Positions 26,133 to 34,298 of a stretch of 64,000 nucleotides of DNA are shown in pieces. The notes beneath the pieces were generated by a model, which was not told where the DNA came from, did not search any database, and saw nothing but the letters and a program-made list of their open reading frames with translations. The number at the start of each line of letters is the position of its first letter. The stretch's first letter is position 1. The DNA is from Erythrobacter sanguineus. GTDB lineage: Bacteria > Pseudomonadota > Alphaproteobacteria > Sphingomonadales > Sphingomonadaceae. The position numbers were made by a program, and so were the translations under genes. The stretch is taken from contig NZ_FRDF01000007.1 in assembly GCF_900143235.1 (NCBI RefSeq), forward strand, positions 121,829 through 185,828. The letters run 5' to 3'.

Positions 26133-26655
26133 GGCAGCGGGCCTGTCGCCTGAACAGGTGGGCGAGGGCGAAGGGAATGGCCAGCTGGCCGGTTTCCTGC
26201 CCTATCAGCTCTCGGTCGCCTCGAACGCGGTCAGCGGCCTTATCGCCGAGCGTTATCGCAAGCGGTTCGGCCTCAAGGTGCCCGAATGGCGGATCATGGC
26301 GGTGCTGGGCGATCGTGGGGACAGGGCCGGGCCGATGACCCAGCGCGGGCTGACCGCAGCGACGCTGATGGACAAGGTTGCGGTCAATCGCGCGGCCCGT
26401 GTGCTGGAGGAACGCGGGCTGGTGGCGCGGGTGCCCAATCCGGTGGACGGGCGATCTCACCTGCTCGAACTCACCGGCGAAGGCCGGGCGATCCATGGCG
26501 AGGTGATGCCGCTGGCGCTGGCGACCGAGCGCGAATTGCTGGCCGGCCTCGCGCCGGACGAGGAGCAGGCCTTGCGGCGGCTACTGGCCGGATTGCGCGC
26601 ACGCGCCGCGGCGCTTGGCGGGGTTGGGGGCGGAAGCGCAGCAGGGCGGGAATGA
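26125..26655 (+). CDS. MarR-family transcriptional regulator
   Basis: 176 residues from the start at 26125, which overlaps the end of the crotonase gene. The winged helix-turn-helix covers roughly residues 50-130: KVPEWRIMAVLGDRGD, TLMDKVAVNRAARVLEERGLV, and the wing NPVDGRSHLLELT. MarR proteins are usually dimeric repressors released by a small ligand, often an aromatic acid or acyl-CoA. Coupling to the crotonase gene suggests control of this catabolic cluster in response to a pathway intermediate. No palindromic operator was identified with confidence upstream of the crotonase gene. Confidence 0.9.
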   Translation: MSKAAGLSPEQVGEGEGNGQLAGFLPYQLSVASNAVSGLIAERYRKRFGLKVPEWRIMAVLGDRGDRAGPMTQRGLTAATLMDKVAVNRAARVLEERGLVARVPNPVDGRSHLLELTGEGRAIHGEVMPLALATERELLAGLAPDEEQALRRLLAGLRARAAALGGVGGGSAAGRE

Positions 26656-26689
26656 GCCTTGTGTCCGGCCCGTTCCCGCCTCTTTGCGG

Positions 26690-27688
26690 CTACTTGTTGA
26701 TCAGCGCATCCGAGATCGAGCAGGCTGCCGGACCGAGGATCACGACAAACAGCGTCGGCAGGATGAACAGGATCAGCGGCACTGTCATGATCGCGGGCAG
26801 ACGCGCGGCCTTTTCCTCGGCGCGCATCATGCGCTCGTTACGGAATTCGGCCGAAAGCACGCGCAGCGCGCTGGCCAGCGGCGTGCCGTAACGTTCGGTC
26901 TGGATCATGGTGGTGACCACGCCCTTCACCGCTTCGAGATTGACGCGGTAGGCCAGGTTGTTGAACGCCATCTTGCGTTCGTTGAGGAAGGAGAGCTCAA
27001 TCGCGGTAAGCGAGAATTCGTCGCCCAGTTCGGGATAGGCGCGGCCCAGTTCCTTGGCGACGCGGTTGAAGGCGGCGTCCACGGTCAGACCGGCTTCGGC
27101 GCAGATCACCAGCAGATCGAGCGCATCGGGAAGGCCCTTCTGGATTTCCTTGGTGCGCTTGGCGGCCTTGTTGCTGAGGAAGAGTTCTGGCCCCTTGTAG
27201 GCAGCGAACACGATGCCCGCAAAGGCGAACAGGCGCTTCATCGGGCCCCAGTCGGGCCAGTAATCGACCACATAGATCAGCATTGCGGCCAGCGCGCCGA
27301 CGATGATCGGCAGGATCGCGCGGGCACCAATGATGATGACGGCCAGTTCCTTGTTGCGATAGCCGGCATGGGCCAGCTTCTGCTGGATCACCTTGATCTG
27401 GCTGTCCTGCAGGACGTTGAGCCTGCCGAGGCTGTCCTTGACCTTGTCGGTCGTATCGCTGCGGCGGGCAAGCCGGTTCCGCTTCTTGCTGGCCGAGGTG
27501 ATGATCCCGGCCTTGAGCTGTTCGCGCCGGGCTTCGAGCACCTTGACGCGCTTGGCCATCGGATCGCGGATGGTGACGGCGGCGTAGATCGCCAGCACCA
27601 TCGCAAAGGCGGCAAGCCCGGCGAGGACGGTCCCGACCATGATAACGTCGAAGCCGAGCAGCATGGGTCCGGTGGGTTGGTCAATCAT
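26690..27688 (-). CDS. tadC: Tight adherence pilus inner-membrane protein TadC
   Basis: 332 residues, last gene of the cpa/tad locus. An N-terminal membrane helix is followed by a basic region (VLEARREQLKAGI), two central helices, and the type II secretion F domain (GLPDALDLLVICAEAGLTVDAAF). A C-terminal helix pair follows (IMTVPLILFILPTLFVVILGP). TadC pairs with TadB to form the inner-membrane platform for the Flp pilus. It begins 16 bp after tadB and faces the convergent MarR gene. Confidence 0.93.
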   Translation of the reverse strand: MIDQPTGPMLLGFDVIMVGTVLAGLAAFAMVLAIYAAVTIRDPMAKRVKVLEARREQLKAGIITSASKKRNRLARRSDTTDKVKDSLGRLNVLQDSQIKVIQQKLAHAGYRNKELAVIIIGARAILPIIVGALAAMLIYVVDYWPDWGPMKRLFAFAGIVFAAYKGPELFLSNKAAKRTKEIQKGLPDALDLLVICAEAGLTVDAAFNRVAKELGRAYPELGDEFSLTAIELSFLNERKMAFNNLAYRVNLEAVKGVVTTMIQTERYGTPLASALRVLSAEFRNERMMRAEEKAARLPAIMTVPLILFILPTLFVVILGPAACSISDALINK

Positions 27689-27704
27689 TGCACTGGTTCC
27701 CGGA

Positions 27705-28676
27705 TCAGATTTCGAAGCTGACCATCTTGGCCATGATGGCGACCCCGATGCCCATCCACGTCAACCCGCCAAGGCCGGCCACGATCAGGCGGTCATCGGT
27801 GAAGAACCCGGCCAGATATTCGGGGTTCATCCAGTAGACGAGGCCGAACACGATGAAGGGCAGCGAGCCGACGATATAGGCGGAGGCTTTCGACTCCGAG
27901 CTCATCGCCTTGATCTTCAGCTTCATCTGGCCGCGCTTGCGCAGCACGTCGGCGAGGTTTGAAAGCGTTTCGGCAAGGTTGCCGCCGGTCTCGCGCTGGA
28001 TCGCCAGGGTGATGGTGAAGAAGTTGAATTCGGGAATCCCCAGGCGATCAGCGGTGTCCTGGAGCGAATCCTCCATCGTCTTGCCGACCTTGATGCGATC
28101 GACAATGCTGCGGAACTCGATCCCGACCGGGCCGGGCACTTCCTGCGCGACCACGCCCAGTGTCTCGGTGACCGGCAGGCCCGACCGCAGGCCGCGCACC
28201 AGCAGTTCGATCCCGTCGGGGAACTTGGTGATGAAAGCATTGGTGCGCTTCTTGATGAAGAACCCCACCACCAGATGCGGCAGGCCCGCACCAATGAACA
28301 TTCCGATACCGAGCGACAGCAGCAATGCGCCGCTCTTGATGAAAATCAGCACGGCGATGAAAAGCGCAATGCCGGCCGACATGTAAAGATACTGGCTGAC
28401 GGACCAGCCCTTGCCCGTCCGATCAAGCCGGACAGCCAGCGCCTCTATGCGCGAGCCCGAACCGGCGACCTTGAAGGTCTTGGGCTTGCGCGCAGCGATT
28501 GCGCGCCGGAACTGGGCATCGACCTTGGCATCGACGCTTTCGGAATGGCGGTAGCGCAGCGCTTGCACGCGGCGCTTCTGCGCCTTGGCCAGGCCCGATC
28601 CGGACGCGAGGAGATACCCCGCAACCAGCACGGTGAAGATCGCCACAGTGACGAGCAGGGTTTGGAGAACGTCCAT
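27705..28676 (-). CDS. tadB: Tight adherence pilus inner-membrane protein TadB
   Basis: 323 residues. One N-terminal membrane helix (LLVTVAIFTVLVAGYLLASG) and a basic stretch precede two helices near residue 100-150. The T2SS F domain follows (FPDGIELLVRGLRSGLPVTETLG, RETGGNLAETLSNLADVLRKR), then C-terminal helices. It forms the platform with TadC. The AGGAAG ribosome site lies in a 107-bp gap after cpaE, the position where the cpaF/tadA ATPase gene is normally found; here there is only a hairpin. Confidence 0.93.
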   Translation of the reverse strand: MDVLQTLLVTVAIFTVLVAGYLLASGSGLAKAQKRRVQALRYRHSESVDAKVDAQFRRAIAARKPKTFKVAGSGSRIEALAVRLDRTGKGWSVSQYLYMSAGIALFIAVLIFIKSGALLLSLGIGMFIGAGLPHLVVGFFIKKRTNAFITKFPDGIELLVRGLRSGLPVTETLGVVAQEVPGPVGIEFRSIVDRIKVGKTMEDSLQDTADRLGIPEFNFFTITLAIQRETGGNLAETLSNLADVLRKRGQMKLKIKAMSSESKASAYIVGSLPFIVFGLVYWMNPEYLAGFFTDDRLIVAGLGGLTWMGIGVAIMAKMVSFEI

Positions 28677-28732
28677 GCTGTTGCTTCCTGCCTAGTGCGG
28701 CGCGGCTGGCGCTCGCATTCAGATATTCGGAC

Positions 28733-28775
28733 TGCGGGAAGGCATCGCACCATGGCGGCACCCTGCCTTCCCGCA
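28733..28775. repeat. 12-bp-stem hairpin between cpaE and tadB
   Basis: TGCGGGAAGGCA and TGCCTTCCCGCA are perfect complements separated by 19 bases. No U-tract follows on either strand, so it is not a standard terminator. It occupies the gap where cpaF is missing and could tune expression of tadBC relative to cpaE. Confidence 0.75.
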
Positions 28776-28783
28776 GCAAGATT

Positions 28784-30064
28784 TCATTCGGTGGCTTCGG
28801 GTTCTGCCTTTGCCTTCTTGGAAAGCAGGGCCTTGAAGTCGAAGCCGCCGAGCAGCGATTTCTTCTCGTCGCCGCCTGCCGTCAGATCGTCCATGTCCGC
28901 GCCCATCACCCGCTCGGCAATCAGGCGGATCGCCGCCGTCGCCTTGCTTGAACGGTTGGCATCGACAAACACCTGGCCAAGCTTGGCTGCATTCGCCGCC
29001 GCCTTGACATCATAGGGGACCACGAAGTCGACCTTGCGTTCGATCGAGGCCTCGAAGTCTGCCTTGCTGATTTCGGAAAGGCTCGGCTGCACCTTGTTGG
29101 CCACGATCATCGGATGGGCGTGCGCCGCATTGGTCTTGAGCCACGACAGGATCCGGATGGTGTCTCGCGCAGAAGCAAGGGTCAGCTCGCAGGTCAGCAA
29201 CACCAGATTCACGTCCGCCATCAGCTGCGGGAAGTTGATCAGCATGTTGCGCGGCAGATCGATCACCGTCATCTCGAACGCTTGGCGGAACTCGTCCTCC
29301 AGTTGCACGAAGGCCGAACCGTCGGTCATCAGCGGCTGGCTGATCGGTGCTTCGGCTGACAGGATCGACAGGTTGTCATTCGCGCGCACCATCGCGCGCT
29401 CGATGAACAGCGGGTCGATGCGGCTGGGGTTCTCGATCGCATCGGTCAGGCCGCGGCCCGGTTCCAGATCGAGCGCCAGCGCACCAGTGCCGAAATGCAC
29501 ATCAAGATCCAGCAGCGCGGTCGGCGACTTGTGATGGTCCGAGAACAGCCACGCCAGGGAAGTCGCCAGCGTCGAGGCACCGACCCCGCCGCGGGTGCCC
29601 ACGACAGCGGTCGAGATATGGCGCTTGGCCCCATCCGTATCGCCTGCCTTGGGCGCCATGAACACCGCCAGCGCCTGGCTGATCGCGTCATGCACCTGCT
29701 GGGCCGAAAGCGGTTTGAGCAGGTAGTCGTGGATGCCGCTGGCCAGCAGGTCGCGGTAGAGGCGCACGTCGTTGACCTGGCCGACGGCGATCACCACCGT
29801 GCCCGGCTCGCACACCTCGGCAAGCGCATTGATGTCGTTCAGCGGATCGCCGCTTTCCGACAGGTCGACCACGAGGATCGCCGGGCTGGCGCTGACCGAT
29901 AGCGATTGCACTGCGTTGCGCAGGCCGCCCTTGTTGCACTTTTCCGGCTGCCAGCCGAGCTCGACCACCACCGGACGCAGAACGTCGAGGGCATTGTCGT
30001 CGCAGATATAGGCCGCAAAGGGATCACGATTTCCGGGCAAGCCCGATTTCCAGGGAGCATTCAT
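28784..30064 (-). CDS. cpaE: Pilus assembly ATPase-like protein CpaE/TadZ
   Basis: 426 residues. An N-terminal atypical receiver-like domain (AILVVDLSESGDPLNDINAL, then YLLKPLSAQQV) is joined to a ParA/MinD-type ATPase domain beginning GTRGGVGASTLATSLAWL. The deviant Walker A has the form GxxGGxGxS/T, and LLDLDVHFGTGALAL follows. CpaE/TadZ places the pilus machine at the cell pole. It lies 3 bp after cpaD. It is not the secretion motor (that is CpaF), so its presence does not replace the missing ATPase. Confidence 0.93.
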   Translation of the reverse strand: MNAPWKSGLPGNRDPFAAYICDDNALDVLRPVVVELGWQPEKCNKGGLRNAVQSLSVSASPAILVVDLSESGDPLNDINALAEVCEPGTVVIAVGQVNDVRLYRDLLASGIHDYLLKPLSAQQVHDAISQALAVFMAPKAGDTDGAKRHISTAVVGTRGGVGASTLATSLAWLFSDHHKSPTALLDLDVHFGTGALALDLEPGRGLTDAIENPSRIDPLFIERAMVRANDNLSILSAEAPISQPLMTDGSAFVQLEDEFRQAFEMTVIDLPRNMLINFPQLMADVNLVLLTCELTLASARDTIRILSWLKTNAAHAHPMIVANKVQPSLSEISKADFEASIERKVDFVVPYDVKAAANAAKLGQVFVDANRSSKATAAIRLIAERVMGADMDDLTAGGDEKKSLLGGFDFKALLSKKAKAEPEATE

Positions 30065-30067
30065 GGA

Positions 30068-30769
30068 TCAGTTACCTCCTCCGCCAGCGCCGCCGCCGCC
30101 ACCGCCACCACCGGCGGTTGCATCCATCAGACCGGCAGCGCCCGAAGGCGGCGTTTCGCGATAGGTCGCGATTGCCTTGTTCGAGGTGGCGATGACGGTT
30201 TCACCCGAGCCTTTCTTGCCTTCCAGCAAGTCCTGCGGATCGGCGATCATGGCAGCAAGATTGCTGTTGACCGCGCAGCCGTGGTTGGGGCTCGTTCCAT
30301 TGCTGTAATTCATGTCCGAGCCGGCCGACCAGTCGGGGCAGCCGGGCACCGAAGCGCTTGAGCGGGTGATCACCACCCGCGCCTGGCCGGGCTGCAGCAT
30401 CCCGGCGGTCGCTGGCGCGACATCGCTGACGATCAGGCCATAGCGTCCGGCCAGATCGCGGATCGCATTGGTCACCGCCGGGTTCTGGCCGGGGTTCTCG
30501 ATCGCGATACGGTCACCATAACGCAGGTCCATTGTCTCGAACCAGCCGTTGAGGCGCTGTTGTTCCGAAATCGGCAGGCCCGAGGCATTGGTGTTCACGT
30601 CGAGCGTGAAATTGGTTCGCTCCACCACCGGCTGTTTCATGCTGTACAGCGTCGTGTTGGTCGGCATCCCGCCACATCCGGCGAGGCCCAGTCCAAGCGT
30701 GAGAGCGAGGGCGAGGGCAGGCGCGCGGCCCAGTCCCATCGCCGGATTGTTCAGTCGTGCAAGAGGCAT
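30068..30769 (-). CDS. cpaD: Pilus assembly lipoprotein CpaD
   Basis: 233 residues from the start at 30769, which has an AGGTGAG ribosome site. A lipoprotein signal ends with LGLAGCGG. The CpaD domain follows, with the conserved SASVPGCPDWSAGSDMNYSNGTSPNHGCAVNSNLAAMIADPQDLL-type segment near the C-terminus. The protein ends in a glycine run interrupted by one alanine, encoded by GGC/GGT triplets (about 30071-30115). CpaD helps the secretin CpaC assemble in the outer membrane. It sits between cpaC and cpaE with minimal spacing. Confidence 0.92.
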   Translation of the reverse strand: MPLARLNNPAMGLGRAPALALALTLGLGLAGCGGMPTNTTLYSMKQPVVERTNFTLDVNTNASGLPISEQQRLNGWFETMDLRYGDRIAIENPGQNPAVTNAIRDLAGRYGLIVSDVAPATAGMLQPGQARVVITRSSASVPGCPDWSAGSDMNYSNGTSPNHGCAVNSNLAAMIADPQDLLEGKKGSGETVIATSNKAIATYRETPPSGAAGLMDATAGGGGGGGGAGGGGN

Positions 30770-30788
30770 CGTACTCACCTTTCTCACG

Positions 30789-32426
30789 TTAGAGGCTGAA
30801 GCCCGGGGCCACGGCATTGGCCTCGCGCTCGTCCTTGCGGTTCTTCTTCTCGGCCCGGCGCGGCTTTGCCGGCGCATTGGGAATGATGGCGGCCGGATCG
30901 GCATCGTTTACCCGCGGCTGGGGCGCATCGGGCTGGGCGGATGTCGGACCCGGGCGCTGTTCGCCCGAGACGCCGGCATTGTTCTGGTATCCCAGCAATT
31001 GCTGGAATTCATTGGCCGAGCGGTAGCCATCGGTCGGCAGAACGATGTCCTTGGCGTCGACCGGCTTGACCAGATAGGGCGTGACGATGATCACCAGCTC
31101 GCTTTCGCCGCGGCGGAATTCGCGGCTGCGGAACAGGTTGCCGAGGATCGGCACGTCACCCAGACCCGGCGCCTTGTCGAGCAGGTTCTGCGAACTGGCG
31201 CTCATCAGGCCCGCGATCATGAAGCTTTGCCCGGAACCCAGCTCGACCGTGGTTTCGGTCCGGCGGATGGTGAGCGAAGGCACCTGGAAGCCATTGAGTA
31301 CTACCGACCCCTGGGTCGAAAGCTCGGAGACCTCCGGGCGCACCCGCAGCGAAATCCGGCCGTTGGACAGAACCGTCGGAGTATAGGCGAGGCTGACCCC
31401 GAAATTGCGGAACTGGATCGTCGCCTGGCCAAGGCCCTGCGCGATCGGGATCGGGAATTCGCCGCCCGCAAGGAAGGTCGCGGTTTCACCCGACAGCGCG
31501 GTCAGGTTCGGCTCGGTGATGGTGGTGACCAATCCAAGGCGCTCCGAAAGATCGAGTGCGCCGAGCATGTTCATGCCAAACAACCGGCCGAGTCCCCCGA
31601 GCGTGGTGCCGCCCCGCGAGTCAATGCCCGGTCCGGTAATGGTTTCCGTCAGGAACGTGCCATCGGGGTTGACGACCGGCAGGCCGTTGGCCCCGAACAC
31701 GGGAACATTGGTGCTTACCCCGGCGGTGGCCTCGCCCACGGCGAGCGGGCCGCCGTAGTTGAAACCACCTTCCTGACCGAGGCGCCGCCCGGTGCCAACG
31801 CCGAAACGGAAACCACTGCTGCCGTCTGCGGTTGCAAGGTTGCCGCCGATCTCGCGCAGCAGCGAACGGTTCACCTCGGCGAACTTGACATGCAGGTTGA
31901 CCTGCAGCGGGGTCGCGGTCCTGAGGCGGCTGATGACATTGGCGTCATCGCCGATGAAGGCCTGAACCAGACGCTCGGCTTCGGCGGCATCCTCGGGCGC
32001 GCCAATGGTGCCGGTCAGCAGCACGGTGTTGGTGCCCATGGTGGCAACGCTGATCTTGGCATCGGGCATCGCCAGCGCCAGCATCTGGTCGACGCTGCCG
32101 ATGTTGGAGCCGACCCGGATATTGGCCGAAAAGATCACGTCGCCGCGTTCGTTGCTGGCATAGATCGTGGTCTCGCCTCCGGCGCGGCCAAAGACATAAA
32201 GCTGGCGCTGCGACTTGATCTGGACATCGGCGACGGTTTCGTTGGCGACGAACACGTCGGCCATTGCGCCGGGCACGGTCACCAGTTCTCCGCGACCGAT
32301 CGACAGGACGATTTCCTGGGTCGGCTTGACGACCTGCTGCGCGGTGGCTGTGGCCGCCGGCATGGCCGCGATCGGCGCTGCCGCGATCGCGGCAAGCAGC
32401 AGCTTGGCTTTCAGGTTGAGTGTCAT
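30789..32426 (-). CDS. cpaC: Outer-membrane secretin CpaC/RcpA
   Basis: 545 residues from the start at 32426, chosen because it gives a clean signal peptide (MTLNLKAKLLLAAIAAAPIA) and has a GAGGGGAG ribosome site. A longer start at 32501 also has a ribosome site and tighter spacing to cpaB, so it cannot be excluded. The N-terminal secretin domain (VLSIGRGELVTVPG, ANETVADVQI) is followed by a BON-like domain and the secretin core (GGEFPIPIAQG, VELGSGQSFMIAGLM, LGDVPILGNLFRSREF). It forms the outer-membrane pore for the Flp pilus. A basic Arg/Lys/Pro-rich tail follows the core. Confidence 0.93.
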   Translation of the reverse strand: MTLNLKAKLLLAAIAAAPIAAMPAATATAQQVVKPTQEIVLSIGRGELVTVPGAMADVFVANETVADVQIKSQRQLYVFGRAGGETTIYASNERGDVIFSANIRVGSNIGSVDQMLALAMPDAKISVATMGTNTVLLTGTIGAPEDAAEAERLVQAFIGDDANVISRLRTATPLQVNLHVKFAEVNRSLLREIGGNLATADGSSGFRFGVGTGRRLGQEGGFNYGGPLAVGEATAGVSTNVPVFGANGLPVVNPDGTFLTETITGPGIDSRGGTTLGGLGRLFGMNMLGALDLSERLGLVTTITEPNLTALSGETATFLAGGEFPIPIAQGLGQATIQFRNFGVSLAYTPTVLSNGRISLRVRPEVSELSTQGSVVLNGFQVPSLTIRRTETTVELGSGQSFMIAGLMSASSQNLLDKAPGLGDVPILGNLFRSREFRRGESELVIIVTPYLVKPVDAKDIVLPTDGYRSANEFQQLLGYQNNAGVSGEQRPGPTSAQPDAPQPRVNDADPAAIIPNAPAKPRRAEKKNRKDEREANAVAPGFSL

Positions 32427-32508
32427 GGTGCGGCTCCCCTCGGGTTTGCCAGTTGCCGCCGCTTTGGATTGCGGGCGGAAGGATTTGGTGATTGGCATCA
32501 TTGCCCCC

Positions 32509-33612
32509 TCAGAAAGTCTGCGTGGCGGTGACGGCGGGCATGGCCTGACCGGTGCTGTTCATTCCTTGAGCCTGGCTGCCGACAATCCCGCGCACCGCCT
32601 GCTGGCCAACCGGGGTTTCCTCGGTCGCCTTGCCGCGGGTCACGCGGACGCTCGGGCCCTTGTAGACCGGCTCGTTGTTGAGCTTGGCCGAAACCCCCGG
32701 GGCTGCGGGCGTATATTCGGCCCGGCGGCTCGAGCCTTCCTGCGGGGGCACGGTCTTGCGCTGGAAGCGCGAGACATCGCCGCCGGTCTGGAAGGTGGCG
32801 CCCTTGTCGATCGGACGACCCAGCGCCGCCTTGAGCAGTTTTTCCTCCTGCTCGGGTGTCGCATTGTCCGGGATGTTGACATCGCCGGCGGCAATCGCCC
32901 GTTCGAGTTCGGCGTCATTATCGGCCAGCGAACGCAGCGCGAGGCTGAGCGTGCCGATGGTCTGGGCAACGGCGACCTTTTCGGCGATCTTGGGCGTCAC
33001 TTCGAGCGTGACGGTGCGGAACGCGCTGACCACGGTCTTGCCATTTTCGTCGGTGGTGGATTCCGTGGTCTGGTCGGTTGCCAGCACGCGCAGGTTGCGC
33101 AGCACGGTTTCCGCGGCCTTGAGCGGCGGACCTTCGCCGCCGACGCTCTGGGTAAGCACCAGATCGACCCGGTCGCCGGGGAAGACGAAGCCGGCCACGC
33201 CGGTCATGGCCGACACCGGCACCGTTACGGCGCGCATGCCCGAGCCGAGCGCCGCTGCAAGGAAGCCGCGGTCGCCCGGAGCCACCAGCGAACCTTGCGT
33301 CACAGGCTCACCTGCAGTGATCGGGAAGCGAACGACGGTGCCGAGCAGCTGTTCCATGTCGGCTTCGCCGTCAATGAAATAGGCGTCCTTGACGAGCTGT
33401 TCCGGCCACGGCTGGAAACCCAGCGCGTCGACCGTGATGATTGTCCCCGCCGTAAGCGCACGCTTGGCCACCAGAACCCGCGGGCCTGTCGGCTGGGCGG
33501 CGGCTTCGGCCGAAGGGGCTCCGCCTCCGGCGAAGATGCTCCGTGCGGCAAAGGCCGTTCCGATCGCGATGATCAGCGCGCCGATCAGCAGAACCAGTTT
33601 CTTCCTATCCAT
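32509..33612 (-). CDS. cpaB: Pilus assembly protein CpaB/RcpC
   Basis: 367 residues. An N-terminal membrane anchor (LVLLIGALIIAIGTAFAARS) precedes a SAF domain (VLVAKRALTAGTIITVDALGFQPWP). The CpaB/RcpC domain follows, with VTVPVSAMTGVAGFVFPGDRVDLVLT. The Lys/Pro-rich C-terminal third is low in conservation. CpaB is a periplasmic partner of the secretin and may bind peptidoglycan through the SAF fold. A GAGGGGG ribosome site precedes the start. A TTAA-N7-TTCA sequence, one base off the CtrA consensus, lies upstream at 33690-33704. Confidence 0.92.
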   Translation of the reverse strand: MDRKKLVLLIGALIIAIGTAFAARSIFAGGGAPSAEAAAQPTGPRVLVAKRALTAGTIITVDALGFQPWPEQLVKDAYFIDGEADMEQLLGTVVRFPITAGEPVTQGSLVAPGDRGFLAAALGSGMRAVTVPVSAMTGVAGFVFPGDRVDLVLTQSVGGEGPPLKAAETVLRNLRVLATDQTTESTTDENGKTVVSAFRTVTLEVTPKIAEKVAVAQTIGTLSLALRSLADNDAELERAIAAGDVNIPDNATPEQEEKLLKAALGRPIDKGATFQTGGDVSRFQRKTVPPQEGSSRRAEYTPAAPGVSAKLNNEPVYKGPSVRVTRGKATEETPVGQQAVRGIVGSQAQGMNSTGQAMPAVTATQTF

Positions 33613-33689
33613 GGCTGAAATAGCCCCCTCGTAATCGCCCTTGGTTGGTTAGCGGGCAGGTATGGTTTCGATGCGTAGGTCCTGACTGG

Positions 33690-33704
33690 TTAAAATCAGG
33701 TTCA
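33690..33704. promoter_or_regulatory. Weak CtrA-box candidate upstream of cpaB
   Basis: TTAA-N7-TTCA matches the CtrA consensus TTAA-N7-TTAA at 7 of 8 positions and overlaps the cpaA stop codon, 78 bp before cpaB. CtrA controls pilus genes in Caulobacter. About two such 7/8 matches are expected by chance in 64 kb at this GC content, so position is the only support. Confidence 0.2.
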
Positions 33705-34193
33705 TTGCGAGATTGCCGCCAGTGCAGTGGCAGGCAGATAGTTGGCGGCCAGCACCCACAGCCCGCCGAAAGCGATTGCCACGCCATAGGGAATGGCAAG
33801 CCGTTCCTTCTGGCGGCGCAGGAAATGCCAGGCGCCCATCGCGATGGTCAGAACCCCGCCGGCAATCGCCATGATCACCAGCAGTTGCAGAAAAATTTGG
33901 GGCGGGATCCACAGCGCCAGGACAGTCAGCAGCTTGACGTCGCCGCCGCCCATCACCTTGAGTGCAAACAGACCGGCAAGCAGAACAAAGGCGGCGAACG
34001 CCACGCCAAGCTGGATTGCCACATCAGGCCAGAGCGATATCCCGCTCGCCCACCAGAACAGCGGCGCACCCAGCGCGATCGCGCCGTTCAGCCAGTTATC
34101 GATCTGGCGTCGCCGGATGTCTGTGAACGCGGCAAAGACCAGCGCGATTGCCAAGCCAATCAGCAGCCCGTAGTGAATGGTGGTCGTCAACAT
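33702..34193 (-). CDS. cpaA: Prepilin peptidase CpaA/TadV
   Basis: 163 residues from the start at 34193; the open frame reaches 34220 without a ribosome site. Six hydrophobic segments are visible. The two catalytic aspartates of the type IV prepilin peptidase family are in FTDIRRRQIDNW and in GGGDVKLL (the GxGD motif). It cleaves and matures Flp prepilins and TadE/F-type pseudopilins at the inner membrane. It opens the locus, but no prepilin substrate gene is in the window. It is divergent from the alpha/beta hydrolase. Confidence 0.92.
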   Translation of the reverse strand: MLTTTIHYGLLIGLAIALVFAAFTDIRRRQIDNWLNGAIALGAPLFWWASGISLWPDVAIQLGVAFAAFVLLAGLFALKVMGGGDVKLLTVLALWIPPQIFLQLLVIMAIAGGVLTIAMGAWHFLRRQKERLAIPYGVAIAFGGLWVLAANYLPATALAAISQ

Positions 34194-34283
34194 CGTGCCC
34201 CCGAAGTTGCCGCGCGACAAGTGCGGGCGTTCCTTCTTGGGGGCAGTGCTACAGGTGTTGGCTTACCAAAAAGTAACCAAGCT

Positions 34284-34298
34284 CGGAGGCTCCAGATT
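34284..34298 (+). promoter_or_regulatory. Ribosome site and probable ATT start of the hydrolase
   Basis: CGGAGG (34284-34289) is followed after six bases by ATT at 34296, in frame with the hydrolase. No ATG, GTG or TTG lies in frame between 34224 and 34403. The GTG at 34221 has no ribosome site, and the TTG at 34404 would delete the first conserved strand. An ATT start is therefore the best reading. Confidence 0.5.

Noticed and set aside
28784..30064. CpaE region as the missing CpaF motor
   Set aside because: The domain is ParA/MinD-like with a receiver-like N-terminus; the secretion ATPase Walker and Asp-box motifs are absent.
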